A stretch of 64,000 nucleotides of DNA from Dacryopinax spathularia (lineage: Eukaryota; Basidiomycota; Dacrymycetes; Dacrymycetales; Dacrymycetaceae): the NCBI GenBank assembly GCA_037974965.1, contig JBBPFI010000017.1, positions 124,001 through 188,000 of the forward strand. The letters are read 5' to 3'. Position numbers and translations under genes: made by a program. Under the pieces are notes generated by a model. It saw only the letters and a list, made by a program, of their open reading frames with translations. It was not told the DNA's origin and did no database searches. Numbering within the stretch: position 1 is the stretch's first letter; each line of letters starts with the position of its first letter. Shown in pieces: positions 42,213 through 52,650 of the stretch.

Positions 42213-43805
42213 TCAGTCTATGATAGTCCCTCCGATATTGCCCTGCTCCCTCAAGATATCCCACAGCGGGTCGCTAAGCGCAATAGCCACATCGATCGCA
42301 CCCGTATCCCGCTCCGTCCCCTGATCCTCCGTCGGCAAGGGATACGCCAACCCATCAACAAGCGAAATAGGTGTAAAAGGCGGCGAGACCAACGCCGGCC
42401 GCGTCTCGAACACAGCTCCATACATATCCGTCTTGTTCCACTGGCTGATCATGAACGACCCCGAGCCATAATTGAAGTTCATCCTGATCTTGCGCTTGTC
42501 CGGCTGGGCGCAGATCCAGCGCATTGTTGCTTCTATCTCTTCCGGTGAGGTCGTGGCGAGGGAGCGCATCATCTCGTGCGTGTACTTGGCGACCTCCCAT
42601 AGAGGGCCGGTGCAGAGGGTTTCAGGTGGGATGAACACCGCAGGTGAGAGGAGCGCTTGCGGGAAGTAATGAGGGGGAAAAGCCGATGGGAAGCGTGGAC
42701 GGAGGTTGATCGATGTGAGGAACTCGGTTGGGGAGATCGGACCTACTGATGGGTCCTGGGCCCAGAGTTGGACACGTGCTGGATGTGTGCATTGATAGAT
42801 GTGGGCGGAGAGGGCGTCGAATGTTGATACCCATGCGCCCGAGGATTCACTGTCTGGAGCCGTTGCACGAGCTTTGATAGTGGCGAGCTCTTGGGCCGTA
42901 TAGCGAATGAAGCGGCCTGTGACCGGCGGTAAGGGTTTGGGTGGCTCAGTATCAATATCTTTGGAAACCTCTTCACCGGCTGTCTCGGACTCCATGTAGA
43001 ACAACGAAGGCTTGAATGCGAGTGCTGCTTTGCGTTGCTCGCGTGACATGTTTCCTCCCATGAGGTCGCACATGTGCGACCGAAAATGGGGTGGACGTGC
43101 GAGGCTCGGGAGTTCAGCGGCCTGCTTTCCCTCCAGATCAGATAAGAAAAGTTGTCGATAGATGTCCGCCACGTCTCGCATCAATTGAAAGAAGCCGTCG
43201 GCATCCGTAAGGATGTGATGTACTTTCACGCCCAGGGCGACTCCACCACAAGCGAAACGGGTATGTTGTACTGCAAAAAGAGGATCACGACAGACCGCTT
43301 CCAAGTTAGGATCGAATGGTGCGAGGAGGGCATTGCCAGCACCGGGCATGCGCTGGAGTGAGATCCCGTCTGGCAGAGCTGGGGAAGCGAATTCGTCCAG
43401 CCGGTGAGAGCAGTGCGCTTCGAGCAGGAGCGCGCCTGTGCCGAGCTGGGTTACGCTTCGCTCTCCATTGGCAGGGTCGATAGAGAGTCTTCCTGTTAGG
43501 TGGGGATAGTAGTCCAACGTACGCTCGAGAGCACGTGTTAGCCTTTTGATGGGGATGATCTCAGGTCCAACCTGTGAGTGTTCCTTCTGAGGAGTTTCTT
43601 CATCCGATCGAGCTGGCTCCGAAGAGGACGATGGTGGAGCACGGTAGACGAAAACCACTTGCACGGGTACAGAGGTGCTGACGAAGTGGTCGAGTGGTCC
43701 GAGTGGTAGAGTTGGACCAAGGGATTGCCAGGAAGCGGGGTTTACTGACAATAAGGCGTGAGAGGCTGTTATCGTCACCGAGTTCGAGCTGGTCGACACA
43801 GCCAT
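42213..43805 (-). CDS. HXXXD-type acyltransferase (transferase family)
   Basis: A single exon of 530 residues, tail to tail with isocitrate lyase (184 bp between stops). It belongs to the plant BAHD/fungal trichothecene-acetyltransferase superfamily. LGPLDHFVSTSVPVQVVFVY and LTRALERTLDYYPHLTGRL are the usual N-terminal blocks. The catalytic HXXXD appears in VKVHHILTDADGFFQLM. The second structural motif (DFGWG in plants) corresponds to NFNYGSGSFMISQWNKTDMY near the C-terminus and is not conserved, as is common in fungi. It should move an acyl group from acyl-CoA to an alcohol or amine in the cytosol. The acceptor is unknown. The start at 43805 gives the expected length, but no intron check is possible from a single frame. 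Confidence 0.86.
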   Translation of the reverse strand: MAVSTSSNSVTITASHALLSVNPASWQSLGPTLPLGPLDHFVSTSVPVQVVFVYRAPPSSSSEPARSDEETPQKEHSQVGPEIIPIKRLTRALERTLDYYPHLTGRLSIDPANGERSVTQLGTGALLLEAHCSHRLDEFASPALPDGISLQRMPGAGNALLAPFDPNLEAVCRDPLFAVQHTRFACGGVALGVKVHHILTDADGFFQLMRDVADIYRQLFLSDLEGKQAAELPSLARPPHFRSHMCDLMGGNMSREQRKAALAFKPSLFYMESETAGEEVSKDIDTEPPKPLPPVTGRFIRYTAQELATIKARATAPDSESSGAWVSTFDALSAHIYQCTHPARVQLWAQDPSVGPISPTEFLTSINLRPRFPSAFPPHYFPQALLSPAVFIPPETLCTGPLWEVAKYTHEMMRSLATTSPEEIEATMRWICAQPDKRKIRMNFNYGSGSFMISQWNKTDMYGAVFETRPALVSPPFTPISLVDGLAYPLPTEDQGTERDTGAIDVAIALSDPLWDILREQGNIGGTIID

Positions 43806-44355
43806 CCACCAGACACAGGCGGACCTGCCACTTCTCTAGGCGATTGACTGGTGCAGAGACGCCTATTGAGTGCGACTTCGCAGGCTAAGAACAAAAGCAG
43901 CAAACGCGCGCAGCTGTATGTCACAGGCAGGTTGGCGTCCAAATCAGGAAAGATATGCCGGCTAAGGAAAATAGAAGCCGAAGACCCTTTCCGCCCCGGC
44001 CCCGCTGGACTTCCGAGAGAGGTATCCTCTTCCGTATCGCGTCGGGGGACCTTCTTCGATTGCAGACGCTCTGGATTCTCTGAAATTCCGTTTTTGGTTC
44101 TCGATGTTCTTGACTGTCATTACGTTGTACATTATCGCCCACACCTCCTACCTCCAAGCTCTACAACTCTACGCAACGTCTAACTCGCGAAGCGTAACTA
44201 GGAGAAAAGGTAAAACATGCCAAGGATCCTGAAACCACGGAAGGGGTAGTGTATGTGTTGTAGTGTGTCAATTGCGTAGAGTAAATGTAAGCTGATGCGA
44301 TGCGAATGTGATTGTCTGGCTGTCGCTCCTGTCCGGAACAGGTGCTGAGCTTCGA
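43806..44355. other. Intergenic region
   Basis: Promoter side of the acyltransferase and 3' flank of the carrier gene. No gene is seen. Confidence 0.5.
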
Positions 44356-45651
44356 TTAATGGTAGTTGCTCTCTTCGCCCAGGAACTCCTTGACTGTTTC
44401 GTAGACGAAGAAGCTGGTAGCGATGCTCGGTGCGACCTTGACTATGTACTCGATCAGAAATTGCAGTCAAAGGAGCGAGCACAGGAGACGTACGCAAATT
44501 CGGCCACAAGCCCCTGTACAGACCCTTGATACCCTCAGTCTTGACGATGCTGATGATGGCCCCTGTTGCAGAGGAGTACCGCACGCCGAGCACGTTGTCC
44601 TTCATCCCGTTAACTTGCATCTTTCGCCGGAGCACGTCGAGCGGATAGGTGCATGTTTGCGAGATTGTCCCGGCTAGTGCACCGCACAGGAGCTTGCGAA
44701 GGGTAGTTTGCTTGTCAGGCGGTGTGATGACTGGTAGCATATATGCATTAGGAGGCGTTCAAAGGAGGGAAGGAAAAGGACCTACTGCCACGAAGCAGCT
44801 CGTAAGCGGCGAAGTTGATTCCTACATAGGGTGCGACTCCCACGGCCGTTGGGACAATCCCTTTGTACAACCCCCTGATACCGCCTTCTTCCCGGTAAAC
44901 CTTCAGCGTCATGCCCCATATTCCCGGAACCTTGTCTCTCGCATGCGAGCTGGACATGTCCAAGGAGGCGGTGACGATCGACAGCCGCGAGCGAACAAGG
45001 TCCAGAGGGTATGTGGTCGCTACGGACGTAATCCCCGCGAGAGCACCGGCGCAGAGCCGAGTAGGGGTATCAAGCTTCTCCTGCCCATTATGGGTGAACC
45101 ACTAGGGATTCGTTAGTGTGTTGAATTCCAGCAGATCGATAAGGGACGCGTACCTTCTTCAGCTGCTCATAGCTGGTAAACTGTACCGCGCTGTACGGCA
45201 CAATGCGAACGCAGTTCACGCCATTCCCTCGCATGAACCCTCGAAAGCCCTCTTCCCGCCACATCTTGACAAGACCCTGCCATACTCCCGTATATGCAAC
45301 TGCTTTGCCGGCTTGTCGTGGTTGTACTTGCCTGTGCGAATTATATCAGCATATATGCGCATAGGGTCCAGATAGGACCACTCACTGAAGGATCTTCAGC
45401 CGCTCGAGAGGGCTCACCACTGTCCGACTAGCTGCACCCGCACATCCTCCAGCGACGAAGAAAGTCAGCATCTCCTGTCGCCGCTTCGGGTCCTGCTTGA
45501 GCGTTTGCACGATGGGCGCCTTCTGCAGCTCTTCTATTTGCTGGGCAAGGGCAGGTGCGGAGGTTGGCGCAGAAGTAGATGCCTCCGGCTGCGGAGGAGG
45601 CAAGAGGGTCGGTTGTGGCGGTAGGCGGGGTTGTGCTTGCACGGAAGCCAT
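44356..45651 (-). CDS. Mitochondrial carrier, adenine-nucleotide/ADP-APS type
   Basis: Five exons (45386-45651, 45154-45331, 44786-45101, 44494-44730, 44356-44441) give 360 residues. After a Pro/Gln-rich N-terminus of about 60 residues come three carrier repeats. Their signatures are RTVVSPLERLKILQ, TTYPLDLVRSRL and CTYPLDVLRRKMQV. Other recognisable blocks are GFRGFMRGNGVNCVRIVPYS, GLYKGIVPTAVGVAPYVGIN and ATSFFVYETVKEFLG. The pattern fits the group that includes yeast Ypr011c, plant ADNT1 and the SCaMC carriers without their EF-hands, which exchange adenine nucleotides or adenylyl-sulfates across the inner mitochondrial membrane. A CoA carrier (LEU5/SLC25A16 group) is a less likely alternative. 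A MITE sits about 300 bp upstream of the ATG. Confidence 0.88.
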
Positions 45652-45948
45652 GATGTGAGAGTGTCGATGTAGGGGCAAGAAAGACGAGGAAAGGAGAAGA
45701 GGAGACGGACGTATGCGCGCTTGTGTTGGGTCGCGAAGCTATCTGTGCGATATGCGGTCTTGCGGGGTGTAGCCAAGGAGAAGAGAAGCAAAGGAGGTGC
45801 CTGAGCTGAGTTGTCGTGTTTAAGAAGTGTGCTGTTGATGCCCAGTTGTGCTGGCTGCCGTTGTCGATGCTGCAAGAAGGCGTGCGAGGTGTGTCGTGTA
45901 CAAAGGGGGAGACGACGGCCACGGCCCTTTGCTGTTCCCCGCCCTGTC

Positions 45949-46428
45949 GAGCGAACGACTCCGATGCCCACGTTTCGCGCGGGATGTGCTCGGATGCCCA
46001 CAGGAGCTCGGATGCCCACAACACGACGCGTCGCGCGTCGTAAATTAATATAAGTTCTTTTTATCTTCGATTAAAAATGATTTGGCGCCAGTAAGGCTCC
46101 TCACTGTAGTTGAAAAATTATCTACCAGAGCTCAAGGTGATACCCAAATTACTGCGGGTGGTTTTTTGCACAAATAGCCAGAAGTTAGGATGTCCAGGGT
46201 GGGCGCAGTTTACACCAAAAAACGTGGCTGTGTGGGCAGTATATGCTTATTAAGCACTTAAAAGTAAATGACTATTGTTTACTCGTTTTTGGAGCCTTTT
46301 CATTATTGAGTAAGGGGCTTATGCTCGTAAAAACATTTTTATTGGCCATGGGCATCGGAGCAACTTTAAGGGTCGTGGGCATCCGAGCAATTACTCGCGT
46401 CAAATGTGGGCATCGGAGTCGTTCGCTC
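45949..46428. mobile_element. 480-bp MITE with 9-bp target-site duplication
   Basis: The ends are inverted copies beginning GAGCGAACGACTCCGATGCC (then CAC). The match continues with a few mismatches for about 55 bp. The 9 bases CGCCCTGTC at 45940-45948 are repeated exactly at 46429-46437. Inside each end the word GATGCCCAC recurs three times (left 45963, 45993, 46010; right inverted), which looks like a set of transposase-binding sites. The interior is AT-rich and non-coding. A 9-bp duplication favours a Mutator-like (MULE) parent; an 8-bp hAT/KDZ type is less likely because the duplication would then be asymmetric. The intact ends and perfect duplication suggest a recent insertion. Confidence 0.92.
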
Positions 46429-46437
46429 CGCCCTGTC

Positions 46438-47024
46438 CCCTCTATGGCGGTGGCTGTGTCTTCTGGTGAAAAATAAATGACCACTCTCCGTTGCGCGTGA
46501 GAGCAGTTGATCCAATCAGGCGCGTCCGAGTACGATGAACTCTGACTACAGATCAACAGCCTACGTCATCGCCCTCTGCGCTAAAAGGCCCTTCACGCGC
46601 GCTAAACGGCGACCCCTTTGTGCACTGACTGCACAGCTGTCGACAATCGTCGTTAGGTGCTACGGCCAAACAGGCTACAAGAGCGACGAACTTGACGAAT
46701 CGATACTGCTTGTTCACCACGGCCAAGAGCGCAGTGAGCGTGACTTGTGAGACATGGATTGATAACGAATATTGTTGGGTTTGGGCCGGAAAGACTATCA
46801 CGCGGACCGGAACGGACCGGGTGCGCTCTGGGCAGCTTCCTATTACAGCGAAGAACATTCGTCAATATCGACACTGTTCAATAGGAGCGTCTGCGGGGGT
46901 CGAGGGAGCCACAGCTTCTTCCTGGCGTATTTCCAGCAGTTTTGCAAAGGAGAAGCTGAGGAACCCATCAAGCCTTTGCCGTGGTGCGAGGTCTCGTGTA
47001 ACCCTCTTCTCTAACGTCGAACTG
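46438..47024. other. Intergenic region
   Basis: This lies between the MITE and the 3' end of the next minus-strand gene. No supported gene. Confidence 0.45.
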
Positions 47025-48015
47025 TCAGCATAAACACTCTCCCAAGCTTGGTCTACAAACATACCGCAGTACTCTGTGTACCAGTTGAAACATCAGTGCA
47101 GCCCCGAAATCCTCCCGTATCAGAGCACGAGCAAGATCGCACGTTTCCGCGTCCTCCTGTCGGCCGAGTTGAGTGATGTACTTTCGGACATTCCGCATGG
47201 CCGATGTAAAGTCCTTGTTTGATTCGGACTCCGATAAGAATGAGTGACCTTCTCCTGCAACATAATGATCAAAAAGGAGTCGCAGATCAGAGTAGATAAA
47301 TCGGATGGTCCTGTCCTGGCTATTCGCCAGAGAACACTGCTGCCTCCCGCTGCATACGATCCCTTGCGTTTTGCATGTCTGACACGGTTGAGGTGCTCCT
47401 GCCAGACAGGATTCTTGCTTGGAGTTACGACAGTAATCACAGACAAGACAGCCTTCCTACACTGAGAGTCAGCACTATGCGCAAGTTTATAGTCCGAGGT
47501 AATACCTGGTGGATACTGCTTTTTGACCCATTCTGAGGGGCTTTTTCAGCAGGGGCTGCCACGCCGGAAGTTACTTGAGAAGCGACGTTGATCTGCGTTG
47601 CGTCAAGGTCTTCTTCCTGAAGCAGTTCGATCTTCAGAAGCTGACATGAGTGGCAATCATGCTTCCCTCGCTTTCTCTGCTGTACTAACCCAAGAACGTA
47701 GAACCGCTTAGATGTCGCTTAGCGTTCGCAAACCGGGCAGGACGTTCCCAAGGGCATTGACTCACGTAGCTCTCTCACAAACCGAAACACTTTCAAATGG
47801 AAAGCAGCCTCCAGAATCCCAACGACCCATGGATTACCCTCTAACAGATCAACAGCATTGTCGATCGTCGCCAAAGACGTGTCGAGCTCAGTACAGGTCT
47901 TAGCCGTCGCGACAAGGGTGAGCGCAGCATTAAACGTCTCTGCGGCTCCGTAACGCGTAAGCTGCGTGACAACCTGATAGTCGAGCGCTTTGTGGTCGAT
48001 CGCTGCTGCCTCCAT
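47025..48015 (-). CDS. Protein with the shared N-terminal helical domain and one Zn2Cys6-like module (member S3)
   Basis: Exons 47766-48015, 47690-47706, 47506-47640 and 47025-47456 close in frame to 277 residues. Residues 8-85 are the shared domain: VTQLTRYGAAETFNAALTLV, then LEGNPWVVGILEAAFHLKVF and RFVREL. It ends at the family's phase-1 intron, followed by a 17-bp micro-exon. The last exon uses the acceptor CAGTGTAG. It then reads EGCLVCDYCRNSKQESC and CQTCKTQGIVC, a C-x2-C-x7-C-x7-C-x2-C-x6-C module equal in spacing to those of the large regulators. A helical tail follows (MRNVRKYITQLGRQEDAETC, ALIREDFGAALMFQLVHRVL). This gene therefore links the small members to the large ones. The micro-exon makes the model moderately uncertain. 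Confidence 0.72.
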
Positions 48016-48243
48016 GGTGCCTTATCTTAAGGTCGCGACGAAAGTGCTAGGAGAAGACATGGAGAAAGTCGCGGTCGGAGAGATAAAGGAGGCGTCCGGA
48101 TGAAAATGACAGAATCAGACAGGCTTCTACGCGGAAAGATGTGGATCGGCATGCAAGATTAGGAGGCCTTCTTTGACTCTGCACACAAGTTAGGTGGGCG
48201 AACTCGTTACTGATATCGATAATAACACCATTGGCGGGATCCT

Positions 48244-49601
48244 CTAAGCGTCGATCGGCTGATCTGCCCGAACCCACTGAACACTACCATAGATGGGCAG
48301 CAGACGAACCCTGCTGCGACCATCCTTATAGAGGGCGGGATCACCGCCCATGAGGTTCTTAGGGAAGCCGAGATCGAACGGTACTGCAGCATCTAGGAAG
48401 TCAATCTGCTCAGGCGTGAGCTTGATGTCGAGTGCCTACGACAACTTCAGATCAAGACGGTTTTGGTCCTGGAAATGGTGCAAACCTTGATGTTCTCTTT
48501 CAGATGCTCGATCTTCTTGCCGCCGATCAAGGGGAAGACATACGCCTGCTTGTGGAGGCAGTAGCTGATGGCAACATTGACGAGACTAGCGTCTCCGCCG
48601 ACTTCGTTGGCGACCTTCTCCAGGGCTGCGCTCATCTTCTTCTCGGCCTCGGTCAGCTGGTTGAACCCGAAGCGCAGGTTTCCGCCTTCTTTCAGTCGTT
48701 TCTCCAGCTGTGCTTGGGTGAAGAAACGGCCACCACCAATGACGCCCCATGGCGTGATGCCCATGCCCTCTGCATGACACATTGGCAGGATGTCGCGCTC
48801 AAAGTCGCGTTTCAGGCAGGACCATTCGCCTTGGTCTGCATACATGTCAGCCAAGTAGGGTGAGATGAACGCAGGACGCTCACAGACGACGAACTGGCTC
48901 AAGCCGTGTGCACGCGCGTACTCGTTCGCCTTAGAGACGATCCATGCCGGAGTATCGCTGATGCCGAGGTAGAGCACCTTGCCACTCTTAACGATGTCGT
49001 CGAGCGCTCGCATGATTTCCGGGACGGAGCTGCCGTAGTCCCACCAATGGATATAGAGGATGTCGATATAGCTCGTGCGCAACTTCTCCAGTGAATCGCG
49101 AACGGAGACGAGGAGTGACTTTTTCGCATTGCCAGCATAGTTGACGTAAATGTTTGCATCACCGCGAGCCTTGCGATAACCGACCGAGTACTTTGTCGCG
49201 AGGACTGGTTCTCGGTCAGCATGTATGCGCACTCACGATTTGGACAAGGACTCACCGATCTCGTCCCTGTTCTTCCTCTTCTCCATCCATTCGCCAATCC
49301 ACATCTCGCTCTGTTCTTCCTGATAGTTGTTCGCCGTGTCGATGAAGTTCCCGCCGGCCTGATAATAGGTATCCAGGATCTCCCAGGCTTGCTCCTTCGA
49401 TATTCCGCCGCCGAGGATGGCGCTCCACGCATCGCCGAGGGACATACCGCCAAGGCACAGAGGAGACACGCGTAGTCCACACGAAGGGGAGAGGAGTCGG
49501 TATTCCCCAAGCTTGGTAGCGGGCTTCGGCACAGGCGTCATAGAGGGGACAGACATCATCGGAGGAAGTCGCGTCGCGGGGGTTTGGGGTGTCTGGGACA
49601 T
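48244..49601 (-). CDS. Aldo-keto reductase, aryl-alcohol dehydrogenase/norsolorinic acid reductase type, copy 1
   Basis: Exons 49256-49601, 48884-49204, 48486-48835 and 48244-48435 give 402 residues. It is a NADPH-dependent aldehyde/ketone reductase with the AKR tetrad visible: Asp and Tyr in [10 protein letters not shown], Lys in [11 protein letters not shown], His in [10 protein letters not shown]. Cofactor-side blocks are [20 protein letters not shown] and [12 protein letters not shown]. The C-terminus is [20 protein letters not shown] and beyond. An ATG at 49700 is also in frame, but a TATA-like element lies between the two, so 49601 is preferred. It is in tandem with a second reductase of the same exon pattern. 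The substrate is probably an aromatic aldehyde or polyketide-like ketone; this is family knowledge, not visible here. Confidence 0.92.
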
Positions 49602-49672
49602 GGTTCTGCTGAGTAGAAGTCGGGTTCGGGATGCTGCTTGTTTGATGGTGGAGGTGATGGGGCTCTGAAGGC

Positions 49673-49682
49673 CTTTATATGC
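49673..49682 (-). promoter_or_regulatory. TATA box of aldo-keto reductase copy 1
   Basis: GCATATAAAG on the minus strand, about 75 bp upstream of the ATG at 49601. Confidence 0.6.
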
Positions 49683-50442
49683 CCCTCGAAGGATAGACAT
49701 CGCCCATGCGCGCAGCCCTCGCTGGAGCGAGGGTAGCTCTTAAAGTGCGGCGGACGTCACATATCTGGCCGGCTGCCAAGGCCAAGTTTTGTTTGCAGCA
49801 TTGTTCCACGAAAGTGAAATCATGGAAGACATCGACGTCTACCCTGTATCTACGTTAAGCAACGTAGATGTAAAACCACCAAAACCGGGACGCACCATTA
49901 CGACCGTTTGCCCGTCACCTAAAGCAAGGCGACGGGGCTGGAGTATTTCATACCCGGCTATAACCCTGCAGAAGAGCCCTCACGGCAACCATTGCCCATC
50001 TCGGCTATAATCACTTCCAGCCAGTCGAGAACGATATGCATTAAGAGGTTACGAGGAGGAGATGAGGTGTTGTTGTCACCGAGGAAATGCAGGGCAGAGC
50101 GTGGGGCCAGGGTACACCGTGGACGCGCAGGGGATCAGCCGCCCACGCGAATGGGCGCTTATTCCGTAACACCGAACCGACTCCGACGACCAGTTCGGCT
50201 TTGATTTGGGTTCAGAGGATGGAGGCTGCACTCGCAGGAGAACACCGGAGCGCTTGTGGGTGACAAGCTTTACGTATACTCGGAGATCAATGCAGCCAAA
50301 GATAAGCTTTGATTTGATAGGCACTTTTGCGCCGAAAACTACGGGCTCTGCAATTCGAGCAAAAAGAACGATTTGATTGGCCGATCTCTACCTAGACATG
50401 TCCTCACTTGAATCCGAACGCGCTCGCATCCAGACGTCTATT
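49683..50442. other. Intergenic region between the tandem reductases
   Basis: Promoter of copy 1 and 3' flank of copy 2. No gene is seen. Confidence 0.5.
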
Positions 50443-51773
50443 CTAGACAATAGGCTGAGGCGCCTTGACCCACTGCACCTTAGCGGTGCTATTATGGACG
50501 AAGTTGGTCGTCCTGCCGTCTTTCGTGTATGCAGGGTTGCCGCCGAGGATGTCCATCGGCCAGCCAACGTCAAACCTGACCGCACTTTCCAGAAGCTCGA
50601 TCTGCTCCTGAGTCAGGCGGATCTTCAGCGCCTAACCAAACGGGTCAGCATAACGCAAGAGAGTGACAGATACAGAAAAACGTACCTGGATGTTGTCCTT
50701 CAAGTGCGCCACCTTCTTGACCCCAACAATAGGGAACACATACGGCTGCTTATGCAGCGTATATGCAATAGCGACACTCGCCAAGCTCGCACCTCCTCCG
50801 ACCTCATTAGCGACCTTCTCAAGGGCAGCGCTGATCTTCTTCTCGTCCTCGGTCAGCTCGTTCTGGTTGAACCGGAGCGACCCTTCTTTGAGCCTCTTTT
50901 CGAGCTGAGCCTGGGTGTAGAACCGGCCTCCGCCGATCACTCCCCAAGGCGCGACGCCCATTTCTTCCATGCGGCACATAGGCAGGATCTCCCGTTCGAT
51001 GTCGCGTTTCAGGCAGGACCATTCGCCCTGGTCTGTCATCCTCGTCAGCAAAGGGAACAGTGCTGCAGCGAAGATCACACTCACAGACCACAAACGGCGT
51101 CAACGCATGACAGCGCGCATACTCGTTCGCACGAGAAACGATATACGCCGGCGTATCGCTGATCCCGAGATGCAGCACCTTACCGCTCTTGACGACATCG
51201 TCAAGCTGACGCATGATCTCCGGGATGCTGCAGGAGTAGTCCCACCAGTGGATGTAGAGGATGTCGATGTACGACGTCTGGAGCTTCTCGAGCGAGTCGC
51301 GGAGGGAGAGCATGAGCGATTTCTTCTGGTTGCCGGTGTAGTTCACGTAGGTCTTCGAGTCGTTGCGGGACTTGCGGTAGCCGATGGAGTACTTCGTGGC
51401 AAGCACTACACAGGCGGTCAACCGCGATTCAGCCCCAGCAGTCTGCGGACTCACCAATCTCATCCCTATTCCCACGAGCTTTCATCCATTCCCCGATCCA
51501 CTTCTCGCTCTGCTCCTCCTGATAGTTGTTCGCGGTATCGATAAAGTTGCCGCCAGCGTTCCAGAACGTATCAAGGATCTCAAAGGCAGTTTCCTTCGGG
51601 ATACCACCGCCGAGCATGTTCGTCCACGCGTCGCCGAGCGACATGCCTCCGAGGCAAAGGGTGGAAACACGCAGACCGCAGTTAGGCGACAAGAGACGAT
51701 AGTCTGCGAGAGGCCTAGACGGGTCTTCATCGGTCTTGAAGACCCTGGCGGACTTGATGGCGGCAGAGGACAT
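50443..51773 (-). CDS. Aldo-keto reductase, aryl-alcohol dehydrogenase/norsolorinic acid reductase type, copy 2
   Basis: Exons 51455-51773, 51085-51405, 50686-51032 and 50443-50631 give 391 residues. Intron positions and phases equal those of copy 1 (second exon 321 bp in both), so this is a tandem duplication. The catalytic residues are present: [24 protein letters not shown] and [33 protein letters not shown] and [17 protein letters not shown] follow. The C-terminal QWVKAPQPIV replaces the [11 protein letters not shown] of copy 1. There is no signal peptide, so it is probably cytosolic. Divergence from copy 1 is moderate, which allows a different substrate range. Confidence 0.92.
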
Positions 51774-51858
51774 GTTGTTGGTTGACTGGGTCTAGTAGCT
51801 TAGAGTGGAGGGACTTGGTTGTCGAGAGGCTTTGATTTCCCAAGACGCCCCCGGGCAG

Positions 51859-51870
51859 CCTTTATACCCC
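51859..51870 (-). promoter_or_regulatory. TATA box of aldo-keto reductase copy 2
   Basis: GGGGTATAAAGG on the minus strand, about 90 bp upstream of the ATG. The position is comparable to that of copy 1. Confidence 0.6.
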
Positions 51871-52650
51871 CTGGACGTCGTGCTCGGCATCGATGCTCAG
51901 GGTAGCGGTCATGTGAGGTCGCCTGAGAAAAGAAGGTCGCCGCCGTTCGGCCATCGTCCCGCTAGAAGACGGCCTGCTGTGGGGCATCGTGGTGAGTCGA
52001 CGGACAACCATGAGCAGCAGCCACGACGCCGTCAATGATGCTGCCCATGGCGAGAAGCAGCTCTAGAGAGACCAGACGACGTGTAGACAGCCAGCAGCAT
52101 GCTGCCCATGAGTGCTTTCCACGTCTGATCAGCGACTTGGTCGGGGATAACGATCTCTGGAGAAGCCTCGTGTGCAGAGTGGCTTACGTGAGCCAAACTC
52201 ACTTGATGGTGAGAGATGCCCGAAAAGTCCAGCTGCGGAGCGTGCGAAACCAGAAGCCATATCGTTTGCGGCCCTCAGAGAACGAAGAAGAGAGGAGATG
52301 CACGCGTCGCGAGGAAGGTCAGGCACGCGTGGACAATAACCCCTTTGCTTCCGTTAGAGTTACGAACATGGAGGTGGTGTGGATTGTGAGAGCCACGACT
52401 CCCCATCCAAATGAGTGGCTAATAATACATTTGCTGTCGATATGTGAGTACTAATGTGCTTCGAGCCTATCAAGATTGCAGAACAGGTTGGCCTGGAACT
52501 TCGCAAGGGCTGACTAAGGCAAGATCGATCGGGCCGACATCGATCTGCATCATCGGCCTTAGGCGTATCAGGGTTCATCCGCCTAGCAGTAGGAGGTGCT
52601 GCAACTTGTTGGCGACTGCTGTCCGTATTGTGTTGATACTTCTGCACACT
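51871..52650. other. Divergent intergenic region
   Basis: This lies between reductase copy 2 (-) and the dioxygenase-like gene (+). No supported gene. Confidence 0.5.

Noticed and set aside
42213-43805. Assigning the acyltransferase to trichothecene acetylation
   Set aside because: Only the superfamily motif is visible; no trichothecene pathway gene is present.
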